DNA from: Lachnospiraceae bacterium
GTDB lineage: Bacteria; Bacillota; Clostridia; Lachnospirales; Lachnospiraceae
Length of the DNA: 42,590 bases
Direction: 5' to 3'
NCBI GenBank assembly: GCA_004558185.1
Contig: SFDP01000032.1
Span: 1-42,590 of the forward strand
A program made the translations under genes and the position numbers. Below, in pieces: positions 7,593-15,862 of the stretch. Under the pieces are notes generated by a model. It was not told where the DNA came from. It did not search any database and saw only the letters and a program-made list of their open reading frames with translations. The stretch's first letter is position 1. Every line of letters starts with the position of its first letter.

Positions 7593-9308
7593 ATGTTAAA
7601 AAACAAGACGGGCCATCGAAAAAAGCTCCTGGTCATCGTTCTGCTTTTGGTACTGCTTCTGATCGGCCTCATGGGAAGAGTAGCCTGGCTGATGCTGGCA
7701 AGGGCAGAATACTATGGTACAAAGGCAGAAGATCTGCATGTACGGGAACGAAAGATAAAGGCAAAGAGAGGAAGAATTCTGGATCGCAATGGGGTTATCC
7801 TTGCGGATAATCGCATTGTCTGCAATATCAGTGTGATCCATAATCAAATCAAGGACAAGGAGAAGGTGGTTAAGGTGCTGACCGAAGAACTTAACCTGCC
7901 TGAAGAATTTGTGAAAAAACGGGTAAATAAGGTTTCTTCTATTGAAAAGATCAAGGGAAATGTGGATAAGGAAATCGGAGACAGAATTCGGGAATATGAG
8001 CTGGCCGGGGTTAAGGTAGACTCTGATTATAAGCGCTATTATCCCTTTGACAGTCTCTGCTCCAAGGTATTGGGCTTTACCGGAGCCGATAACCAGGGGA
8101 TTATCGGTCTGGAGGTAAAATACGATGAGCTGCTGGCAGGAAAGCCCGGTCTGATTCTGACTACCACCGATGCCAGGGGAGTAGAGGTGGAAACGAAAGG
8201 GGAAAGCCGGGTGGAGCCTACCACAGGTCTGGACCTGGTGACCAGCCTGGATTATAATATTCAGCTTTACGCCACACAACTGGCAGCGCAGGTGATGGAG
8301 ACCAAGGAAGCGGAAAGAGTTTCTATTTTAGTCATGAATCCACAAAATGGGGAAATACTCTGTATGGTAGATGTACCGGAATTTAATCTGAATGAGCCTT
8401 ATACCTTACCGGAAGAGACTCAGGCGGCTTCTCAGGAGGAGGAACAGAAGCTGCTGAATGGAATGTGGAGAAATAGCTGCATTAATGATACTTATGAGCC
8501 CGGTTCTACATTTAAAATGATTACTGCCGGTGCGGCATTGGAGGAGAAGCTGGTTACTCTGGAATCAAGGTTTAGCTGCCCCGGATATATTATGGTGGAG
8601 GACAGAAGGATCCGCTGTCACAAATATGGAGGACATGGCGGCGTCAGTTTTGTGGAAGGGTTTATGCAATCTTGCAACCCTACGTTTATTTCATTGGGAC
8701 TTAAGCTGGGAGTGGATAAGTATTATGAATACTTTTATCAGTTTGGTTTGATGCAAAAAACGGGAATTGATCTGCCTGGCGAAGCAGGTACCATTATGCA
8801 CAAAAAGGAGAATGTAGGCCCGGTGGAGCTGGCTACGGTAGCCTTTGGGCAGTCTTTTCAGATTACGCCTATCCAACTGGCCGCAACAACTTCCTCATTG
8901 ATTAACGGAGGAACCAGAGTAACGCCCCATCTGGCAGTAAAGACCCAGACGGAGCAGGGAGAAAAGGGGAAGGCATTTACCTATCCGAAAACCGAGGGGA
9001 TTATTTCGAAGGAAAGCAGCGAAACCTTAAAATATTTACTGGAGCAGGTGGTAGAAAACGGAAGCGGTAAAAACGGCTATGTAGAAGGCTATCGGGTGGG
9101 AGGAAAGACGGCTACCAGCCAGACCCTGCCCAGAGGCAGTGGGAGATATATTGCTTCCTTTATTGGCTTTGCACCTGCAAATGATCCCCAGGTACTGGCA
9201 TTGGCCATTGTATATAATCCTAAAGGAATGTACTATGGAGGGCAGGTGGCCGCCCCCATTGTCCGTCAGCTTTTTGAGAATATTCTTCCTTATTTGGAGA
9301 GAATGTGA
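7593..9308 (+). CDS. Second class B penicillin-binding protein, with KTA in place of KTG
   Basis: A 571-residue transpeptidase homologous to its upstream neighbour. It has a membrane span at about residues 10-32, a dimerisation domain (about 45-215) and a catalytic domain with S305-T-F-K and SCN (near 363). The third motif is K505-T-A rather than K-T-G. The third residue is normally Gly because it lines the beta3 strand; Ala is tolerated in some PBPs but may change beta-lactam affinity. It lacks PASTA domains and the low-complexity tail. The frame is open from 7551, but ATG 7593 puts a short basic tail before the span. Ribosome binding is weak (GGGG at 7580). Two tandem class B PBPs suggest a vegetative and a sporulation enzyme. 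Confidence 0.88.
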   Translation: MLKNKTGHRKKLLVIVLLLVLLLIGLMGRVAWLMLARAEYYGTKAEDLHVRERKIKAKRGRILDRNGVILADNRIVCNISVIHNQIKDKEKVVKVLTEELNLPEEFVKKRVNKVSSIEKIKGNVDKEIGDRIREYELAGVKVDSDYKRYYPFDSLCSKVLGFTGADNQGIIGLEVKYDELLAGKPGLILTTTDARGVEVETKGESRVEPTTGLDLVTSLDYNIQLYATQLAAQVMETKEAERVSILVMNPQNGEILCMVDVPEFNLNEPYTLPEETQAASQEEEQKLLNGMWRNSCINDTYEPGSTFKMITAGAALEEKLVTLESRFSCPGYIMVEDRRIRCHKYGGHGGVSFVEGFMQSCNPTFISLGLKLGVDKYYEYFYQFGLMQKTGIDLPGEAGTIMHKKENVGPVELATVAFGQSFQITPIQLAATTSSLINGGTRVTPHLAVKTQTEQGEKGKAFTYPKTEGIISKESSETLKYLLEQVVENGSGKNGYVEGYRVGGKTATSQTLPRGSGRYIASFIGFAPANDPQVLALAIVYNPKGMYYGGQVAAPIVRQLFENILPYLERM

Positions 9309-9379
9309 TATAACAGAAGAAGTGAGTTGTGGAAACTACGAAGTGAAAACCAGGTGGAATAGATAGAAGTGAGGTTGGT

Positions 9380-10336
9380 ATGAAGGTTACATTTGTTATG
9401 CCGGTTCTGATTTCTTTTGTTATCAGTGCCGTTTTGGGACCAATTGTGATTCCCTATTTGAGAAAACTAAAGGTAGGACAGACCGAAAGAGATGATGGGC
9501 CGAAGTCGCATCTGAAAAAAAGCGGAACCCCTACTATGGGAGGCGTGATTATCCTGGCCTCTGTGGTTCTGGCCTCTTTATTCTATATGAAGGACTATCC
9601 CCGTATCCTGCCTATTCTTTTTCTCACCCTGGGATTTGGCTTGATCGGGTTTATTGATGATTATATAAAGGTGGTGCTCAAGCGTTCCATGGGCCTTCGG
9701 GCATGGCAGAAAATGGCTTTGCAGATCGTGGTAACGGCTGTATTTGCTTACTATCTGGTAACATTTGCACCTCAATGTCTGTTGATGAAGATTCCTTTTA
9801 TGGGAGGAATGCTTCTGGACCTGGGAATCTTTTCTGTTCCTGCTGTGTTTGTGGTGGTCATTGGTACGGTAAACGGAACCAATTTTACCGACGGCTTAGA
9901 TGGCCTTGCCAGCAGTGTTACGGTAATGGTGGCAACCTTTTTCTCTGTGGTTGCCGTGGGAACAGAAAGTGGTATTGAACCAATCACCTGTGCAGTGGTG
10001 GGAGCCTTATTGGGCTTTCTCCTCTTTAACGTTTATCCCGCCAGTGTATTCATGGGAGATACCGGTTCTTTGGCTCTGGGGGGATTTGTAGCAGCCACGG
10101 CATATATGCTGCAGATGCCTATTTTTATTGTGATCGTGGGATTCATTTATCTGGTGGAGGTTTTGTCGGTTATGCTGCAGGTTGGTTACTTTAAGCTTAC
10201 CGGTGGAAAGCGGATTTTTAAGATGGCACCCATTCATCATCATTTTGAGCTTTGTGGCTGGTCAGAAACACGGGTGGTAGCAGTGTTTTCAATCGTAACG
10301 GCATTGTTATGCCTGGTGGCATTGATGGCTCTGTAG
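9380..10336 (+). CDS. mraY: Phospho-N-acetylmuramoyl-pentapeptide transferase MraY
   Basis: A 318-residue polytopic membrane enzyme that transfers phospho-MurNAc-pentapeptide from UDP to undecaprenyl phosphate, making lipid I. About ten membrane spans are visible. Diagnostic loops are present: the Asp-rich GFIDDYIKV (about residues 92-100), the NGTNFTDGLDGLAS segment (about 164-177) and the C-terminal MAPIHHHFE histidine motif near 285. The length is normal. ATG 9380 follows GTGAGG. It lies between the PBP pair and murD, as in other Firmicutes. Confidence 0.97.
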   Translation: MKVTFVMPVLISFVISAVLGPIVIPYLRKLKVGQTERDDGPKSHLKKSGTPTMGGVIILASVVLASLFYMKDYPRILPILFLTLGFGLIGFIDDYIKVVLKRSMGLRAWQKMALQIVVTAVFAYYLVTFAPQCLLMKIPFMGGMLLDLGIFSVPAVFVVVIGTVNGTNFTDGLDGLASSVTVMVATFFSVVAVGTESGIEPITCAVVGALLGFLLFNVYPASVFMGDTGSLALGGFVAATAYMLQMPIFIVIVGFIYLVEVLSVMLQVGYFKLTGGKRIFKMAPIHHHFELCGWSETRVVAVFSIVTALLCLVALMAL

Positions 10337-10362
10337 GTTATGGGGAAGGAATGGAGGTAAAA

Positions 10363-11727
10363 ATGGATTTTTTTCAAAAAACCATATTGGTGGTAGGCTG
10401 TGGGATCAGTGGAATAAGTGCAGCTACACTGCTTAGCAAAAAAAAGGCTAGAGTGATCTTATATGACGAAAATGATACGATAGATGTAAAAAAGGTGATA
10501 GAGAAGCTGGAGGATAATGACTCCATAGAGATAGTTCTGGGTGAGCTTTCAAAAGAAATCAAGACCCGGCTTGACCTGGTAGTATTGAGCCCCGGGGTTC
10601 CCTGCTACACCCCTTTTGTGGAAGGATTCAGACACAGACATATTCCGGTAATGGGAGAGATCGAGCTGGCTTTTCTCTGTGACAGAGGAAGGGTACTTGC
10701 CATTACCGGAACCAATGGAAAGACCACTACTACTGCTTTGACCGGGAAAATCATGAAGGACTATTATGACAGCGTTTTTGTAGTGGGAAATATTGGAACT
10801 CCCTATACTGCAGTGGCAGATGAGACAAAAGAAGATAGCGTGACGGTGGCCGAAATCAGCAGCTTCCAGTTGGAAACTATCCATACCTTCCATCCTAAAA
10901 TCAGTACAATATTGAATATTACCGAGGATCATCTGAACCGCCATCATACGATGGAAAACTATGTAGCTACAAAGGAGAGGATATCGCTTAATCAGAATCA
11001 GGATGACGTCTGTGTATTAAATGCAGAGGATTCCTATTGCAGAGGCTTTGCTGAGGTTTGCCCGGCAAAGGTAATCTTTTTTTCTTCGAAGGGTCCCCTG
11101 GAGGCCGGATATTATCTGGAAGGAGACAGTATCTGGTATAGTGATGGCACTGAACGAAAAAGGCTGCTGGGAATCCGGGAAGTGAAGCTCATGGGGCACC
11201 ATAATATGGAAAACATAATGGCAGCTATAGCTATGGCGGAGGCCTTTGGTGTTCCCATGGAAAATATTCTGGAAACAGTACGCAATTTTTCCGCCGTAGA
11301 ACATAGGATAGAATATGTAACCACTATCAACGGTGTAGAATATTATAATGATTCTAAAGGAACCAATCCTGATGCGGCCATAAAAGGAATACAGGCCATG
11401 AATCGGCCCACCGTTTTAATTGGCGGAGGATACGATAAGAACAGTGAATATGATGATTGGATTGACAGCTTTGACGGCAAGGTGACCTGGTTGATTTTGC
11501 TGGGACAGACAAAGGAAAAAATTGCTGCCTGTGCCAGGAAAAAGGGGTTTACCAATCTGGTACTGGTAGACAGTCTGGAAGAGGCAGTAAAGACAGCCTG
11601 TGAAAAAGTGAATCCCGGAGAGGCGGTTTTGTTGTCACCAGCCTGTGCAAGCTGGGGAATGTTTCCCAACTATGAGGTCAGGGGGAAGCAGTTTAAAGAG
11701 TATGTAATGAAATTAAAGGAGTCTTAA
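10363..11727 (+). CDS. murD: UDP-N-acetylmuramoylalanine--D-glutamate ligase MurD
   Basis: A 454-residue cytoplasmic ligase adding D-Glu to UDP-MurNAc-L-Ala with ATP. An N-terminal Rossmann-like domain (GCGISGISAA near residue 12) is followed by the P-loop GTNGKTTTT near 118, the central Mur ligase motif (EISSFQLETI, NITEDHLNRH) and the C-terminal domain with NDSKGTNPDA. The open frame begins at 10252 inside mraY, but ATG 10363 follows GGAGG and gives the family length. The stop is directly followed by the ftsW start, indicating tight operon coupling. Confidence 0.96.
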   Translation: MDFFQKTILVVGCGISGISAATLLSKKKARVILYDENDTIDVKKVIEKLEDNDSIEIVLGELSKEIKTRLDLVVLSPGVPCYTPFVEGFRHRHIPVMGEIELAFLCDRGRVLAITGTNGKTTTTALTGKIMKDYYDSVFVVGNIGTPYTAVADETKEDSVTVAEISSFQLETIHTFHPKISTILNITEDHLNRHHTMENYVATKERISLNQNQDDVCVLNAEDSYCRGFAEVCPAKVIFFSSKGPLEAGYYLEGDSIWYSDGTERKRLLGIREVKLMGHHNMENIMAAIAMAEAFGVPMENILETVRNFSAVEHRIEYVTTINGVEYYNDSKGTNPDAAIKGIQAMNRPTVLIGGGYDKNSEYDDWIDSFDGKVTWLILLGQTKEKIAACARKKGFTNLVLVDSLEEAVKTACEKVNPGEAVLLSPACASWGMFPNYEVRGKQFKEYVMKLKES

Positions 11728-12897
11728 GTGAGACAAAAAACAACGAAACGTAATTTCAAAAAAAAGAATGAATATTTCTTTGATTACAGCCTGTTGTTTA
11801 TTGTGCTGTTTTTTCTGGGGTTCGGCATGGTTATGGTATATTCTGCCAGTTCCTATGATGCCTCCACTTCTGCTCTGATGAATTATGATCCGGCCTATTA
11901 TTTGAAAAAACAGGCTTTTTCGACGATATTGGGGCTGGTGGCCATGTTTGTGGTGGCGTTTATTCCTTACCATTTTTGGGAACGCTTTGCTTCCCTGAGC
12001 TATGTGGTATCTGCAGTTCTGATCCTCTTGGTGCTTACTCCACTGGGGTATGAAGCTAACGGTGCAAGAAGATGGCTGAGGGTGGGAATTTCCGTACAGC
12101 CTGCGGAAATCGCCAAGCTGGCCATGATTCTGTTTCTGGCCAGTATGATCTGTCGTATGGGAAAGGCCATCCGTACGGCCAAGGGCTTCTGGGCAGTGAT
12201 TGCGGTGCCCGTGCCCATCTGTCTGATGGTATGGAAAATTACCGATAATATGAGTTCCGCAATCATTATTTTTGGAATTGCTTTCCTTATGCTGTTTGTA
12301 GCCAGTCCGGATTATAAAAGGTTTATTGGAATCGGAGTGACCGGAGCGACTTTGGCAGCGGTTTTCGTGATTTTCTTAACCAGAATGGACAGTATGGAAG
12401 GACTGGGCTTTCGAAGCAATCGAATTCTGGCCTGGCTGAATCCGGAAAACTATTCCTCGGGAACAGGCTTTCAGACCCTCCAATCCCTTTATGCCATCGG
12501 CTCCGGTGGGATTTTTGGTAAGGGATTAGGACAGAGTATGCAGAAGCTGGGCTTTTTACCGGAAATGCAGAATGATATGATTTTTTCTATTATTTGCGAA
12601 GAATTGGGACTTTTTGGAGGAATCTGCATTATCATGATGTTCATTTTGCTGATCTGGAGATTGATGATCATTGCCAGCAATGCCAGCGATCTGTTCGGTG
12701 CACTTCTGGTAGTGGGGGTAATGGCTCATATAGCGATTCAGGTGATTTTGAACATAGCGGTGGTAACCAATACTATTCCCAATACAGGCATCTCCCTTCC
12801 CTTCATCAGCTATGGAGGCTCTTCGGTAATGTTTTTGCTGATTGAGATCGGATTGGTGCTCAGTGTGGGAAGAGGAATTCAATTAAAGGATGGATAA
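11728..12897 (+). CDS. ftsW: SEDS-family peptidoglycan polymerase FtsW/SpoVE
   Basis: A 389-residue membrane glycosyltransferase of the SEDS family, polymerising lipid II at the septum with a class B PBP. It has about ten spans, a basic N-terminal tail, VYSASSYDAS after the first span, QPAEIAKLA near residue 127, a long external loop with GSGGIFGKGLGQS, and the C-terminal PFISYGGSS signature. GTG 11728 touches the murD stop (TAAGTG), with AAAGGAG inside the end of murD. In many relatives murG follows here; in this window ftsQ follows at once. Confidence 0.95.
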   Translation: MRQKTTKRNFKKKNEYFFDYSLLFIVLFFLGFGMVMVYSASSYDASTSALMNYDPAYYLKKQAFSTILGLVAMFVVAFIPYHFWERFASLSYVVSAVLILLVLTPLGYEANGARRWLRVGISVQPAEIAKLAMILFLASMICRMGKAIRTAKGFWAVIAVPVPICLMVWKITDNMSSAIIIFGIAFLMLFVASPDYKRFIGIGVTGATLAAVFVIFLTRMDSMEGLGFRSNRILAWLNPENYSSGTGFQTLQSLYAIGSGGIFGKGLGQSMQKLGFLPEMQNDMIFSIICEELGLFGGICIIMMFILLIWRLMIIASNASDLFGALLVVGVMAHIAIQVILNIAVVTNTIPNTGISLPFISYGGSSVMFLLIEIGLVLSVGRGIQLKDG

Positions 12898-13572
12898 GTG
12901 GGAAAAAGGAAGAAGATAAAAAAACAAAAAGTACATAAGCTATCAGTTAAGGTACTGCTCGCTTTCCTTATTCCGTTGTTTATGTCTGCCGTAATTTTAC
13001 TGGTATTGATCAGATATCGGGTAAAAACCATTATAGTCGAAGGAAATATCCACTATACGAATGATGAGATTATTGCTCAGGTTATTGACAGTGATCTGGC
13101 GGCAAATTCCCTGTATCTTTCTTTGAAGTACAGAAACAGAGATATTTCCGGAATTCCCTTTATTGAAAAGATGAGTGTCAGTATCCTCTCGGCAGATACC
13201 ATTAAGATTACCGTATATGAAAAATCCGTTGCCGGGTATGTGGAGTATCTGGGAAAGTATATGTATTTTGACAAGGATGGAATAGTAGTAGAAACCTCCG
13301 ATGCCAGGACAGAGGGAATTCCACAGATTACCGGATTGAATTTTGAGTATGTGATTCTTTATGAAAAACTTCCTGTGGAGGATGAAACGATTTTTCAATC
13401 TATTCTGGATATTACGCAGCTTCTGGGGAAATATGAAATTAGTGCAGATAAAATCTACTTTGACCAGCGCAGTGAAATGACACTTTATTTTGAGGATATC
13501 CGGGTACGTTTGGGTGATATCAGCAACATTGATGATAAAATCGTGAAGCTGAAAGCGATCCTGGAATTATAA
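12898..13572 (+). CDS. ftsQ: Cell division protein FtsQ/DivIB
   Basis: A 224-residue bitopic division protein. A basic tail is followed by one span (about residues 18-38), a POTRA domain (about 44-112, starting VKTIIVEGNIHYTNDEI) and a beta-domain. It links FtsL/DivIC to the septal synthases on the outer face of the membrane. GTG 12898 directly follows the ftsW stop. The length is short for the family but complete. The inserted island begins about 90 bases after its stop. Confidence 0.88.
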   Translation: MGKRKKIKKQKVHKLSVKVLLAFLIPLFMSAVILLVLIRYRVKTIIVEGNIHYTNDEIIAQVIDSDLAANSLYLSLKYRNRDISGIPFIEKMSVSILSADTIKITVYEKSVAGYVEYLGKYMYFDKDGIVVETSDARTEGIPQITGLNFEYVILYEKLPVEDETIFQSILDITQLLGKYEISADKIYFDQRSEMTLYFEDIRVRLGDISNIDDKIVKLKAILEL

Positions 13573-13580
13573 TGAGAATA

Positions 13581-13661
13581 GTAAAAACATTACCTTCAAT
13601 AAAGATGAACAGTAAATTTTTTAAAAAAGATATTGCTTAATCTCCAAAATAATTATATGAT
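13581..13661 (+). repeat. Left copy of the 81-bp direct repeat flanking the sugar island
   Basis: It matches 27667-27747 at 78 of 81 positions, with no gaps. It begins 8 bases after the ftsQ stop. It contains a possible promoter, TTGCTT (13633-13638), 17 bases, TATGAT (13656-13661), and similarity stops exactly at the last base of that -10 box. Confidence 0.9.
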
Positions 13662-13686
13662 CCTGTCTTTGACAGTTAAGTAGATT

Positions 13687-13733
13687 AAAATGCCTCGCAA
13701 ACCCAGTGTTTATACTGGTTGCGAGGTATTTTG
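13687..13733 (+). terminator. Strong Rho-independent terminator at the island's left end
   Basis: A long stem (TGCCTCGCAA paired with TTGCGAGGTA, then CCAGT with ACTGG) is followed by TTTT. It should stop transcripts leaving ftsQ, and any from the promoter-like sequence in the left repeat, before the sugar genes. Confidence 0.85.
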
Positions 13734-13900
13734 CTCTCGTTTTGAAATATGGTAATTTATTCTCTTCCCTCACTTTTTTTTCTGAATTGTTTTCATCTGA
13801 CTTTTCGTAATGAACTGAAAGTCTGTTTCAAAATCGCACACCGAAAAACTCCCGTATATAATGAATTTACCTTTTAGTGCTGGTTTTAATGTTAATCCAA
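13734..13900. other. AT-rich non-coding leader of the sugar module
   Basis: No gene, repeat or clear operator is seen between the terminator and the promoter at 13901. A site for the ROK regulator or response regulator may lie here, but I cannot define one. Confidence 0.4.
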
Positions 13901-13929
13901 TTGACAAATTTATAGAAGAATAGTACAAT
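13901..13929 (+). promoter_or_regulatory. SigmaA promoter of the isomerase-kinase genes
   Basis: TTGACA (13901-13906), a 17-base spacer and TACAAT (13924-13929). Transcription would start near 13936, giving a leader of about 80 bases before the isomerase. Confidence 0.8.
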
Positions 13930-14014
13930 GGTATATAAGATTTACGCAAAGAATCTGTGCAATATTTTGTCCTATTCGTAGATATTGCTCATCTCATGTA
14001 AAGGAGAGATATGA

Positions 14015-14704
14015 ATGAAGCGTTCCGAAATCAACAAGGCTCTTCGTGAGCTGGAAGCCATGTGCGAAAAATATCACTGCTATCTGCCTCCCTTCTGCCA
14101 CTTTACTCCGGAGGAATGGGAAACCAAGGGTCACGAATATGACGAAGTCCGGGACTGCTGCCTGGGATGGGACATTACCGACTACGGTAAGGGAGACTTC
14201 GATAAAATGGGTTTTTCCCTCATCACAATCCGCAACGGCAGCCAGACCATGAAGGACAAGTATCCCAAGGTCTACGCCGAGAAGCTGCTGTACCTGAAGG
14301 AGGGGCAGTATTCCCCCAACCATTTCCACTGGTATAAAACCGAGGATATCATCAATCGGGGTGGCGGAAACGTGCTGATTCGGGTGTATAACTCCCTCCC
14401 CGACGAGTCCATCGATTACAAAAGCGATGTTACCATCCACACTGATGGCCGCACCTACACCGTTCCCGCCGGAACCCAGATCCGCCTGACCCCCGGCGAA
14501 AGCATTTTTATCCAGCAGCACCTCTACCACGACTTTGAGGTGGAGCCGGGCACCGGTGACGTGCTGCTGGGCGAGGTCAGCCAGTGCAATGACGACAGTA
14601 ACGATAACCGCTTCAATCCTCCCACGGGCCGGTTCCCCGCCATTGAAGAGGACGAAGCACCTTACCGCCTGCTGTGCACTGAGTATCCTGCGGCGAAGGA
14701 CTGA
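14015..14704 (+). CDS. D-lyxose/D-mannose ketol-isomerase (cupin type)
   Basis: A 229-residue cytoplasmic metal-dependent sugar isomerase of the D-lyxose isomerase family, interconverting D-lyxose and D-xylulose and also D-mannose and D-fructose. Family segments include YLPPFCHFTPEEW (about 23-35), GWDITDYGKGDFDK (51-64) and the cupin metal site H103-x-H105, E110 and a later His (169 or 172). The length is typical. ATG 14015 follows AAGGAG; the ATG at 14011 is out of frame and stops soon. It is the first gene of the module, followed 15 bases later by a PfkB kinase. That pairing suggests the ketose product is phosphorylated next. Which aldose is the natural substrate is not visible. Confidence 0.88.
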   Translation: MKRSEINKALRELEAMCEKYHCYLPPFCHFTPEEWETKGHEYDEVRDCCLGWDITDYGKGDFDKMGFSLITIRNGSQTMKDKYPKVYAEKLLYLKEGQYSPNHFHWYKTEDIINRGGGNVLIRVYNSLPDESIDYKSDVTIHTDGRTYTVPAGTQIRLTPGESIFIQQHLYHDFEVEPGTGDVLLGEVSQCNDDSNDNRFNPPTGRFPAIEEDEAPYRLLCTEYPAAKD

Positions 14705-14719
14705 TAAGGAGGGAGAACG

Positions 14720-15667
14720 ATGATTGACGTAGTGGCATTGGGCGAACTGCTCATTGATTTTGCCGCCAAATCCATGGATGCCAGCGGCTATCCCACCATG
14801 GCTGCCAACCCCGGCGGCGCCCCCGGCAATTTTCTGGCAGCTCTGAATGCCTACGGTAAGAAAACCGCTTTTTTGGGAAAGGTGGGCAAAGATGCCTTCG
14901 GCCATCTGTTGCTGAGCACCCTAAACGGCGCAGGCATTGAGACACGGGGAATCGTGGTGGACGATTCGGTGTTCACGACCCTGGCTTTCGTGACCTTTGA
15001 TGAAAACGGCGACCGCTCCTTTTCCTTTGCCCGGAAGCCTGGCGCGGACACCCAGCTACGCTGGGAGGAAATTGACAAATCCCTCATCGATGATGCCAGG
15101 GTGTTCCATTTCGGCACCCTGAGCCTGACGGATGAGCCGGTGCGGTCGGCGACCCAAAAGGCCGTTGCCTACGCAAAAGAAAAGGGAAAGCTCATCACTT
15201 GTGACCCGAACCTGCGCAAGCCCCTGTGGCCCAGCGAGGACACGGCACGGGAACAGATGCTGTGGAGCCTTGCTCAGGCAGACGTGGTGAAAATCAGCGA
15301 CAATGAGGTGGAATTCCTGTGGAACTGCACCCCGGAGGAGGGCGCAGACAAATTGCTGAAGAAATTCGGCGTTTCCCTTGCCATGGTGACCCTTGGCCCC
15401 GATGGCTGCCTTTTGAAGACGAAAAACGCTTCTTTCCGGGCTGTCTGTCCCAAGGTACACCCCATCGACACCACCGGTGCGGGAGATATCTTCGGCGGCA
15501 GTGCGATATCCCGGCTGCTGGAGCTGGAAAAGCCTATAGCTGATCTGACGGAAGCAGATCTTGCCTACATCGGTAGGTTTGCTGCTGCCGCCGCAAGCCT
15601 GTCCACAGAGCGTTCCGGCGGCATCCCCAGCATCCCGGAAAAGGATGCGGTTTTAAAGACTATATGA
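14720..15667 (+). CDS. PfkB-family carbohydrate kinase, probable fructokinase
   Basis: A 315-residue ribokinase-fold kinase that phosphorylates a sugar with ATP. Signature 1 (NPGGAPGNFLAALNAYG, about residues 30-46) and signature 2 with the catalytic Asp (DTTGAGDIFGGS, Asp near 254) are both intact. The DPNLRKPLW segment near 167-175 is typical of the fructokinase subgroup. GGAGGG precedes ATG 14720. Beside the isomerase it would turn D-fructose (from mannose) into fructose 6-phosphate, or D-xylulose (from lyxose) into a phosphorylated pentulose. The fructokinase assignment is from family resemblance; the substrate is inference. Confidence 0.85.
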   Translation: MIDVVALGELLIDFAAKSMDASGYPTMAANPGGAPGNFLAALNAYGKKTAFLGKVGKDAFGHLLLSTLNGAGIETRGIVVDDSVFTTLAFVTFDENGDRSFSFARKPGADTQLRWEEIDKSLIDDARVFHFGTLSLTDEPVRSATQKAVAYAKEKGKLITCDPNLRKPLWPSEDTAREQMLWSLAQADVVKISDNEVEFLWNCTPEEGADKLLKKFGVSLAMVTLGPDGCLLKTKNASFRAVCPKVHPIDTTGAGDIFGGSAISRLLELEKPIADLTEADLAYIGRFAAAAASLSTERSGGIPSIPEKDAVLKTI

Positions 15668-15799
15668 TGAAGAAACCCGGAGATTTCTCAGGATTTCCAG
15701 GTATATTCACGCCTTGTGGCGTTGGGATGTGGAGCATCAGGCGAATTGCAAAAAATCGATAAACCGTATAAGTATAATGAGGACAAAAGGAGAGAACAA

Positions 15800-15862
15800 A
15801 TGAAGGTGAGCTTTGGATATGGCGCAGAAACCACGCAACGCAGACTATACAAAAGAATATAA
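15800..15862 (+). CDS. Possible 20-codon leader peptide overlapping the ROK gene start
   Basis: ATG 15800 has an excellent site (AAGGAGAG about 5 bases upstream) and encodes 20 residues ending at TAA 15860-15862. It runs out of frame across the start of the ROK gene. No family is recognised. It may couple or limit translation of the regulator, or be a chance start. Confidence 0.3.
   Translation: MKVSFGYGAETTQRRLYKRI

Noticed and set aside
10252..10362. Upstream extension of murD inside mraY
   Set aside because: ATG 10363 has GGAGG at proper distance and gives the normal MurD length.
13994..14905. - strand frame of 303 residues over the isomerase
   Set aside because: It runs antisense across two clear + strand genes and has no motif.
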